Source: Hungatella sp. (GTDB taxonomy: Bacteria; Bacillota; Clostridia; Lachnospirales; Lachnospiraceae). From it: a DNA stretch of 64,000 nucleotides. Every line of letters starts with the position of its first letter. The stretch's first letter is position 1. Shown here in pieces: positions 58,834 to 64,000 of this stretch. A program made the position numbers and the translations under genes. A model generated the notes under the pieces. The model was not told the DNA's origin. It searched no databases and saw nothing but the letters and a program-made list of their open reading frames with translations. The DNA lies in assembly GCA_009712635.1 (NCBI GenBank), contig WASS01000002.1, positions 372,001 to 436,000 on the forward strand, in the 5' to 3' direction.

Positions 58834-59184
58834 ATGAGTGGTTTTTTCTATCGATGGCTCCCAATTTTCTTTGGCTGCCATTGCAGGGCGGAACGTTCAT
58901 TTTTTCTGAATGGAAAGCAATTTCCTATTTGTGCAAGATGTACCGGTGAATTGGTGGGGATCCTATTGTTAGGATTTACCTATGCAATGTATCACCCACC
59001 AATCTTATATGCTTTGATTTTCTTGATTCCCATGATACTTGACGGTGGCATTCAGTTACTGACTAAATATGAAAGCACCAATATCAGGAGGTTTTTGACC
59101 GGCCTGTTTTTTGGATATGGTCTTTTTAATCTGTTTCTGACAAGTATAATTGCTACATATTGGTTTGGATATCATATGGTTTAA
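58834..59184 (+). CDS. DUF2085 membrane protein
   Basis: A 116-residue membrane protein. F-G-C-H-C-R-A-E-R-S-F and F-P-I-C-A-R-C-T-G-E-L-V-G form the conserved Cys/His motif of DUF2085, followed by three hydrophobic segments. The start at 58834 (M-S-G-F-F-Y) gives the usual N-terminus; the frame opens at 58747 inside the previous gene. No strong ribosome site, so it may depend on coupling with the zinc-ribbon gene 20 bases upstream. Confidence 0.78.
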   Translation: MSGFFYRWLPIFFGCHCRAERSFFLNGKQFPICARCTGELVGILLLGFTYAMYHPPILYALIFLIPMILDGGIQLLTKYESTNIRRFLTGLFFGYGLFNLFLTSIIATYWFGYHMV

Positions 59185-59210
59185 GTGAATCAGTTAAATC
59201 TGGCAAAATA

Positions 59211-59323
59211 AAAAAGGCAGGAGCAGACACAAAGAAGATGAAGTAAAACTTGGTGAGGAGAGCTGTTTTATGGCGACTCATCAATAAAATTCATCCGTTT
59301 GACGTCTGGTTCTGCCTTTTTTT
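59211..59323 (+). other. multi-stem hairpin element (structured RNA or miniature repeat) ending in a T run
   Basis: Outer arms AAAAAGGCAGGAGCAGAC (59211-59228) and GTCTGGTTCTGCCTTTTT (59304-59321) pair with two mismatches. Inside are GATGAA (59237-59242) / TTCATC (59290-59295) and TTGGTGAG (59250-59257) / CTCATCAA (59277-59284, one G-U). A competing pair TAAAAC (59244-59249) / GTTTTA (59265-59270) could disrupt the inner stem. The 3' arm ends in seven T, so the outer stem is also a terminator. It lies 26 bases after the DUF2085 gene and 65 bases before the acetyltransferase gene. Confidence 0.6.
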
Positions 59324-59387
59324 CTGACAAAAGAAACTCTGTTATTGAGTCACGATATGATATCTGAATTTTAAGGGAGAATGATAT

Positions 59388-60326
59388 ATGGTTAAAACAA
59401 TTAAAGGCGCCTGTTTGAAGTTAAAAAGCAGTCTTGACCAGAATGATTATCAATTAATTCACATGCTTGAGATACAATGCATCCAGAACGATCAAATCAC
59501 TCTGAAGCTTGAGCTGGACTATAAACTGAGTGATGCCCAAAACAGAACGGCGGATGCCCTGATTTCTGATATAAATGAATTCATGTACTTTAACGGTGAA
59601 GAATTAATAGGATATATAGGAATATGCAGTTTTGGAGGAATAACACAGCCATTGGAGATTACCGGAATGGTACACCCTGAGTACAGACGTCAGGGAATTT
59701 TTTCAAAACTCATGGAATTGGTGGTTGCAGAATGCAGAAAAAGAAATGCAGAAGGAATTCTGGCCTTGTGTGATAAAAAATCCATTTCCGGTCAGGGGTT
59801 TTTAAAAAAAATCAATGCAGTTTATAAATTTTCCGAATTTGAAATGTATCTGAATCATAAATCTTATGAGATGTTGGAAAAACAGCAGCCTTCTGGCATC
59901 ACATTCAGAAAAGCTGTCAATGCAGACGCTTCAGAGATAACCCGGCAAAACATGATTTATTTTGGAGATGATTCGGAAGAAGAAAATGAGGATTCTGAAG
60001 ATAGTGGCATTCTTCTGCCCGAAGAGGAAGAAAAACGAGGCATGACGATCTATATTGCTGAAAAGGAAGAAAGAATTATCGGGAAGGTGAATCTTCAGAT
60101 GTCTGATGGTGGTACTGGCGGAATCTATGGGCTTGGTGTATTGCCTGAGTTCAGGGGGAAAGGGTTTGGAAGGGCAATTCTCACTTTTGGGGTAGAAAAG
60201 CTGAAAGATGCAAAAGCCACAGAGGTGATGCTTCAGGTAGCTGCGGAAAATGGAACGGCTCTCAACTTATACAAATCCTGCGGATTTCAGAAAACATCAG
60301 TTATGGATTATTTTGAGTTAAAGTAA
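59388..60326 (+). CDS. tandem-domain GNAT N-acetyltransferase
   Basis: A 312-residue protein with two GNAT domains. The N-terminal one has G-M-V-H-P-E-Y-R-R-Q-G-I-F-S-K-L (acetyl-CoA loop), and the C-terminal one has L-G-V-L-P-E-F-R-G-K-G-F-G-R-A-I-L and the usual A-L-N-L-Y-K-S-C-G-F end. An acidic loop (E-E-E-N-E-D-S-E-D) lies between them. The acceptor is unknown; an antibiotic, polyamine or peptide is possible. It is co-directional with an MFS transporter 25 bases on. Confidence 0.87.
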   Translation: MVKTIKGACLKLKSSLDQNDYQLIHMLEIQCIQNDQITLKLELDYKLSDAQNRTADALISDINEFMYFNGEELIGYIGICSFGGITQPLEITGMVHPEYRRQGIFSKLMELVVAECRKRNAEGILALCDKKSISGQGFLKKINAVYKFSEFEMYLNHKSYEMLEKQQPSGITFRKAVNADASEITRQNMIYFGDDSEEENEDSEDSGILLPEEEEKRGMTIYIAEKEERIIGKVNLQMSDGGTGGIYGLGVLPEFRGKGFGRAILTFGVEKLKDAKATEVMLQVAAENGTALNLYKSCGFQKTSVMDYFELK

Positions 60327-60351
60327 ATGTGAAGAAGGAAACGAACACAAA

Positions 60352-61608
60352 ATGAAGAATTCGTTGTTAAAGCATCCACTGATTGAATTGTTAAAGAATA
60401 ACAAGGGAAATCCAAAGACTCTGATTTTAATGGAGCCTCTATGGGGAATTCCCTATAATTTGATTGCACCTTTTGCCACATTATATATGTACACACAGGG
60501 AATAACAGACGTTCAGATTGGTTTGATTTTATCGGTTTCCATGGTTGTTCAGGTGCTTTTTTCTTTTATTGGAGGTATTCTCACTGATAAGCTGGGACGT
60601 AAATTCACAACCATGATGGGGGATTTCTTTGGCTGGGGTGTTGCCTGCCTCATATGGGCGGTTTCTGGAAATTTCTGGTTCTTTTTAACAGCGGTTTTAT
60701 TTAATAGTTTTGAACAGATTAACCAGACTGCGTGGTACTGTCTGCTTATCGAAGATGCAGACTCCAGGGATTTAATCGGAATCTATACATGGGTAAATAT
60801 TGGCGGTCTGATTGCAATCTTCTTTGCACCAATTTCTGGATTGCTGATCAATACCTTTTCCGTGGTTCCCGTTGTACGTGTCCTATATGTTGTTTTTGCT
60901 GTGAATATGCTGATTAAAGTAATTATTACGTTCCGGTATTGTGAAGAAACCCGGCAGGGGAAGATCCGTATGGCTGAAACGAAAAACACCTCTGTCTTTC
61001 ATATGATCTATGAATATAAGGACTTAATACCAAAAGTACTGATGAATAAAGAGATTGTGAAAGTGCTGATTGTCTGTGTTATATTACATATAGCGAATCT
61101 GGTAAACACCAGCTTTTTTAGTCTGTATGTGACGCAAAGACTGGGAATTGCAGACCGTTATCTTGCATTTTTTCCGATTTTAAATGCCGCTGTAATGCTG
61201 ATTTTCATGATTGGTGTACAGCACCGTTTGGAATCCGTAAAATTTCGAATACCAATGTGGATCGGTCTTGTATTATATGCCGCGTGCTCCGTTCTCCTGA
61301 TCCTGACTCCGATTGGCAGCAGTATGCCGTTTATTATCGTCTATGTTTTTGTTGGAGCGGTGGCAGGCGGACTTGTAATGCCCCGCAAAGATGCCTTGCT
61401 TCAGCTAAACATCAATCCCGATGAACGGGCTCGTATTAATGCTCTTATTATGTCCTTTACCATTGCATTTGCATCTCCCTTTGGTTATCTGGCAGGCTTG
61501 CTGTCCAGTATAGATCGTCGCTTACCATTTGTATTTACATTTACAATCTATACCATAGCAATAATCATTGTTGGTAAAATCTGCGATCCTGAATTTGCAG
61601 AAGAGTGA
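60352..61608 (+). CDS. major facilitator superfamily transporter
   Basis: A 418-residue membrane protein with 12 predicted hydrophobic segments and the MFS loop motif G-G-I-L-T-D-K-L-G-R-K between segments 2 and 3. Likely an efflux pump. AAGGAAACG precedes the ATG. Together with the GNAT gene it resembles a modify-and-export resistance pair, but the substrate is not evident. Confidence 0.88.
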   Translation: MKNSLLKHPLIELLKNNKGNPKTLILMEPLWGIPYNLIAPFATLYMYTQGITDVQIGLILSVSMVVQVLFSFIGGILTDKLGRKFTTMMGDFFGWGVACLIWAVSGNFWFFLTAVLFNSFEQINQTAWYCLLIEDADSRDLIGIYTWVNIGGLIAIFFAPISGLLINTFSVVPVVRVLYVVFAVNMLIKVIITFRYCEETRQGKIRMAETKNTSVFHMIYEYKDLIPKVLMNKEIVKVLIVCVILHIANLVNTSFFSLYVTQRLGIADRYLAFFPILNAAVMLIFMIGVQHRLESVKFRIPMWIGLVLYAACSVLLILTPIGSSMPFIIVYVFVGAVAGGLVMPRKDALLQLNINPDERARINALIMSFTIAFASPFGYLAGLLSSIDRRLPFVFTFTIYTIAIIIVGKICDPEFAEE

Positions 61609-61622
61609 TATAATCTAAAATT

Positions 61623-61677
61623 GGGAGTTTTAAAGGGTTAAATCTGCAACTGTAACTGTTGCCCCTTTAAAACTCCC
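61623..61677. terminator. convergent-gene terminator hairpin
   Basis: A perfect 15-bp stem GGGAGTTTTAAAGGG / CCCTTTAAAACTCCC with a 25-base loop, between the MFS gene and the convergent PNPOx-like gene. T tracts are weak on both sides. Confidence 0.7.
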
Positions 61678-61706
61678 GGAAAAGTATTGATTATAGTTTT
61701 TCAGGT

Positions 61707-62075
61707 CTAAATTGTTTGTTTCACTGTCTCAATTGTAATTTCCAGAACTCTGGACAGAAATGGAAATTTCTCTTTCATCATATCAAATTCTGAGCCGGAT
61801 TCCAGAAAATCTGCGGTTCCATTGATCAGAAATCCTGCTCCCATATGTTTGTGCCCCATTACTTCTTTGCTTCCTAATGTAACCAATACACGGTTATTAT
61901 GCTCTGTGTTCTTTTGCGTTTTGCGCATCCCGGCAGCAGGGATAAGCATTTTGTTGTTTTCTATGACAACATATGAATTCCACGTATTAACGACATGTGG
62001 TTCGTCAATCCCGCTGGATACAATTGCTACTACACCTTCGTGACTAATAACTTCATATAATTTTTCGTTGGACAT
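61707..62075 (-). CDS. pyridoxamine 5'-phosphate oxidase-like flavin-binding protein
   Basis: A 122-residue split-barrel protein: E-G-V-V-A-I-V-S-S-G at the N-terminus, W-N-S-Y-V-V-I-E-N-N-K-M-L-I-P, and R-V-L-V-T-L-G-S-K. Small members of this family bind FMN or F420 and are often annotated PNPOx-like; true PNP oxidase activity is not implied. CAGGAGG precedes the ATG. Divergent from the MocR-type gene, which often regulates B6-related genes, so a link is possible. Confidence 0.8.
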   Translation of the reverse strand: MSNEKLYEVISHEGVVAIVSSGIDEPHVVNTWNSYVVIENNKMLIPAAGMRKTQKNTEHNNRVLVTLGSKEVMGHKHMGAGFLINGTADFLESGSEFDMMKEKFPFLSRVLEITIETVKQTI

Positions 62076-62191
62076 TTGAAACCTCCTGTAGTTTTGTAAA
62101 TTGACATATTTGCAATATGAGTATAATATTAAATTGGCATGTATGGAAGAACCAATTATGAACTATTTGGAGGATACAGTTGGAGGAGAAT

Positions 62192-63607
62192 ATGATAATA
62201 TTAAATAACAATGTACAAACTCCCAAATATATACAGATTTATGAACAGCTTAGAGATGAAATCATAAGAGGGGAGTTGCCTGAGGGTTCAAAATTAGTAT
62301 CTACCCGTTATCTTGCAGAATCACTTGCAGTTGGCAGAAATACGGTAGAAAAGGCTTACCTGCAGCTTTCTTCAGAAGGATATGTTGAAAGCAGAGTTGG
62401 AAGCGGATTTTATGTGCAGGACATTCATAATATATTTTCCCTGGGTAATGACAGAAAGAATGTTGAGTTTATAACAGAGCATAAAGGAAGAGAATTACAG
62501 GAAAATATTATCTGCAATTTTCAATATGGACACTTAAGCCCACAGGATTTCCCACAAAATATATGGCGGAAAGATTCAATGAAAGCGTTGGCATCATTGA
62601 ATGCAGAAGATATGATAACGTACAGTGATCCAAAGGGTGAACTGCAGTTAAGAAAAAAACTGGCAGAATATTTAAGGAGGTCCAGAGGGGTTACCTGCAG
62701 TGCAGAGCAGATTATTTTATGCTCCGGTTTAGAGTCTGCATTATCTTTATTGAGTCAGCTGTTTCGGAATACTTACAGTGAAATTGCTTTTGAAGAGCCT
62801 GGCTATTTTGGCGCAAGAGAGATTTTTGAGCATAATGGATTTAAAACGGTCTCTGTAAGCGTTGAAAAAGATGGGGTAAATGTAATGGAGTTAGAAAAGA
62901 TCTCAGCTCAGGTGATTTATGTAACACCATCCCATCAATTTCCAACAGGTGCAGTTCTGCCCATACAAAAAAGATTGCTTTTACTGGAGTGGGCTGCGAA
63001 AAACAATGGAATAATTATTGAAGATGATTATGACAGTGAATTACGTTACAATTCAAGACCTATTCCATCAATCAGCAGTGTTTCCGGAAATGATAATGTT
63101 ATATACATTGGAACCATGTCCAAGTCTTTATCTCCAAGTTTACGGGTCAGTTATATGGTAATGCCTCAAAAATGGATGAAACGTTATAATGAAGAGTTTA
63201 AATTATATCAATCGCCTGTATCCATAATTCAACAGCGAATTCTTTATGAATTTATTAGCTCTGGACATTTTGAAAGTCATTTGCGTAAGCTATGTGTTAT
63301 AAATAAACGTAAGCATGATCTGCTGATACGTCTGATCCATGAATTAATGAGCAACGTAGTAGTGATTCATGGTAAACACGCAGGCTTGCATATACTGCTT
63401 GAATCTACACAAGGATTAACGGAAAAAGAGATGATTGAACGTGCAAAGAAATATGGAGTATTGGTTTATCCAGTATCAATATTTTGGCATGATATTCATT
63501 GTTATTCTAATAATATGGTTTTGTTAAGCTTTGGATATGTATCAGAAAAACAACTGATTAAAGGAATAGAGCAATTATCAAAGGCGTGGAATAATACCAT
63601 ATATTGA
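62192..63607 (+). CDS. MocR/PdxR-type regulator (GntR helix-turn-helix fused to aminotransferase fold)
   Basis: A 471-residue regulator. N-terminal GntR winged helix (I-Y-E-Q-L-R-D-E-I-I-R-G-E-L, S-T-R-Y-L-A-E-S-L-A-V-G-R-N-T-V) and a class-I aminotransferase-like domain with the PLP lysine in G-T-M-S-K-S-L-S-P-S-L-R and the D-D-Y-D-S-E segment. Such proteins use PLP to sense vitamin B6, GABA or other amino compounds. The start ATG at 62192 has GGAGGAGAAT; a TTG at 62180 is in frame but would overlap that site. Confidence 0.9.
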   Translation: MIILNNNVQTPKYIQIYEQLRDEIIRGELPEGSKLVSTRYLAESLAVGRNTVEKAYLQLSSEGYVESRVGSGFYVQDIHNIFSLGNDRKNVEFITEHKGRELQENIICNFQYGHLSPQDFPQNIWRKDSMKALASLNAEDMITYSDPKGELQLRKKLAEYLRRSRGVTCSAEQIILCSGLESALSLLSQLFRNTYSEIAFEEPGYFGAREIFEHNGFKTVSVSVEKDGVNVMELEKISAQVIYVTPSHQFPTGAVLPIQKRLLLLEWAAKNNGIIIEDDYDSELRYNSRPIPSISSVSGNDNVIYIGTMSKSLSPSLRVSYMVMPQKWMKRYNEEFKLYQSPVSIIQQRILYEFISSGHFESHLRKLCVINKRKHDLLIRLIHELMSNVVVIHGKHAGLHILLESTQGLTEKEMIERAKKYGVLVYPVSIFWHDIHCYSNNMVLLSFGYVSEKQLIKGIEQLSKAWNNTIY

Positions 63608-63624
63608 CTAATTAGCCTGTATTC

Positions 63625-63653
63625 TTGACAAACAGCCACTTATTCTGTATACT
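63625..63653 (+). promoter_or_regulatory. consensus sigma-A promoter
   Basis: TTGACA (63625-63630), exactly 17 bases, TATACT (63648-63653). Start expected near 63660, ahead of an attenuator hairpin and a small ORF. Confidence 0.88.
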
Positions 63654-63692
63654 GACACCATAGATAGGTAACTATTTTCAAACGTTTTTAGA

Positions 63693-63722
63693 GGCTCTAT
63701 TCTTGAAGAATAGAGCCTTTAC
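63693..63722 (+). promoter_or_regulatory. terminator-like leader hairpin (probable attenuator)
   Basis: A perfect 10-bp stem GGCTCTATTC (63693-63702) / GAATAGAGCC (63708-63717) with a 5-base loop is followed by TTTACCTTT. Being about 35 bases downstream of the predicted start of the transcript, it would control readthrough into the small ORF and the helicase-like gene. Confidence 0.7.
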
Positions 63723-63765
63723 CTTTGAAAGATAATAGATTAATAAATGATTGGAGGAATACGAG

Positions 63766-63927
63766 ATGTCAATGAAAGATATAGAAAAAATGAAAAAATT
63801 ACTGGAAGAGAAGAAATCCAAGGGTGCTTTTTTACAGGCTGAAAAGAAAATTGGCTGTGGTAAAGTTGAAAAGAGGAATAAGAATATAGGAATTGAGTTT
63901 ACAAGAACGCATAAAATATCACAGTAA
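63766..63927 (+). CDS. small basic protein of 53 residues
   Basis: An ATG behind TTGGAGGAATACGAG opens a frame of 53 codons: M-S-M-K-D-I-E-K-M-K-K-L-L-E-E-K-K-S-K-G, then G-C-G-K-V-E-K-R-N-K-N and I-E-F-T-R-T-H-K-I-S-Q. It is Lys-rich with a short N-terminal helix. The strong ribosome site and its position between a promoter/attenuator and the next gene suggest it is expressed. No family recognised; it may be a nucleic-acid-binding partner of the helicase or a leader peptide. Confidence 0.6.
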   Translation: MSMKDIEKMKKLLEEKKSKGAFLQAEKKIGCGKVEKRNKNIGIEFTRTHKISQ

Positions 63928-63969
63928 AAGTGAATTAAGACAGACAATACAGATTTTAGAGGAGAATGC

Positions 63970-64000
63970 ATGCAGTTTAAAGATTTAAAGATTATGCCTG
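63970..64000 (+). CDS. start of a gene, probably a DEAD-box RNA helicase (cut by window edge)
   Basis: ATG at 63970 behind AGAGGAGAATGC gives M-Q-F-K-D-L-K-I-M-P, which resembles the beginning of RhlE-type DEAD-box helicases (F-x-x-L-x-I-x-P before the Q motif). Only ten codons are inside the window, so the assignment is a guess supported by the attenuated leader similar to that of the helicase at 21 kb. Confidence 0.45.
   Translation, partial: MQFKDLKIMP

Noticed and set aside
1-64000. CRISPR array, tRNA or rRNA genes
   Set aside because: No regularly spaced direct repeats, no cloverleaf with T-loop GGTTCRA-type motifs and no rRNA-like conserved segments were noticed.

Overview
The window reads as chromosomal DNA of an anaerobic, low-to-moderate GC Gram-positive bacterium, most likely a gut-type member of the Lachnospiraceae/Clostridia. 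Reasons: strong GGAGG-type ribosome binding sites, many consensus sigma-A promoters (TTGACA, 17 bases, TATACT), Firmicutes-style BlaI/BlaR1, PadR, MarR and DtxR-type regulators, lipoproteins with Cys lipoboxes, and inositol and ABC-transporter operons typical of that group. The exact species cannot be told from the sequence. No rRNA, tRNA, CRISPR array or complete insertion sequence was seen.

Region 1 (1-24.3 kb) looks like stable core metabolism. An inositol catabolism operon iolC(partial)-iolD-iolB-iolE-iolG ends at a strong terminator. It is followed by an MgtC-like membrane protein, a PHP phosphoesterase, a ROK sugar kinase and an unrecognised large protein that may be carbohydrate-active. 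Then come a five-gene Dpp/Opp-type peptide (or oligosaccharide) ABC importer, a polar amino-acid ABC importer ending in a cytidylate-kinase-like protein, a CorA-like Mg2+ transporter, a DEAD-box RNA helicase with a structured leader, and the rRNA methyltransferase RlmD.

Region 2 (24.4-43.6 kb) is an AT-richer accessory mosaic of small regulator-plus-enzyme modules, many with visible operators. These are: PadR with an iron-sulfur-type flavoprotein and a DUF4345 protein; an orphan BlaI with a metallo-beta-lactamase that lacks one zinc ligand; a truncated amidohydrolase and a RhuM gene fragment (relics); ArsR with a nitroreductase; TetR with a VOC protein; a diguanylate cyclase paired with a BMP-type lipoprotein; an alpha/beta hydrolase; a formate/nitrite-type channel; a MarR / His-rich small protein / DtxR-like trio in which every gene is preceded by the same palindrome; a D-2-hydroxyacid dehydrogenase; and TetR with a shortened Old Yellow Enzyme-type reductase and an amidohydrolase carrying an extra C-terminal domain.

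Region 3 (43.6-58.1 kb) is about the cell envelope and sensing. An exosortase K-like protein is translationally coupled to its presumed substrate, a VIT/von Willebrand A surface protein with a tripartite C-terminal tail. Divergent from it is a run of a secreted VCBS-like protein, response regulator, histidine kinase and two membrane-anchored proteins of unknown function. Next come a BlaI/BlaR1-type pair without a beta-lactam sensor domain, an alpha/beta hydrolase, an isoprenylcysteine methyltransferase-like protein and a His-rich P-type metal ATPase.

Region 4 (58.2-64 kb) holds a zinc-ribbon membrane protein, a DUF2085 protein, a multi-stem hairpin element, a tandem GNAT acetyltransferase with an MFS transporter, a PNPOx-like protein, a MocR/GntR-aminotransferase regulator, and at the edge a promoter-attenuator-small ORF leader in front of what is probably a second DEAD-box helicase. 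The best leads for novelty are the BlaI-controlled G116 metallo-beta-lactamase, the three-copy palindrome regulon at 37.4-38.6 kb, the exosortase K/VIT/two-component neighbourhood and the 59.2 kb structured element.
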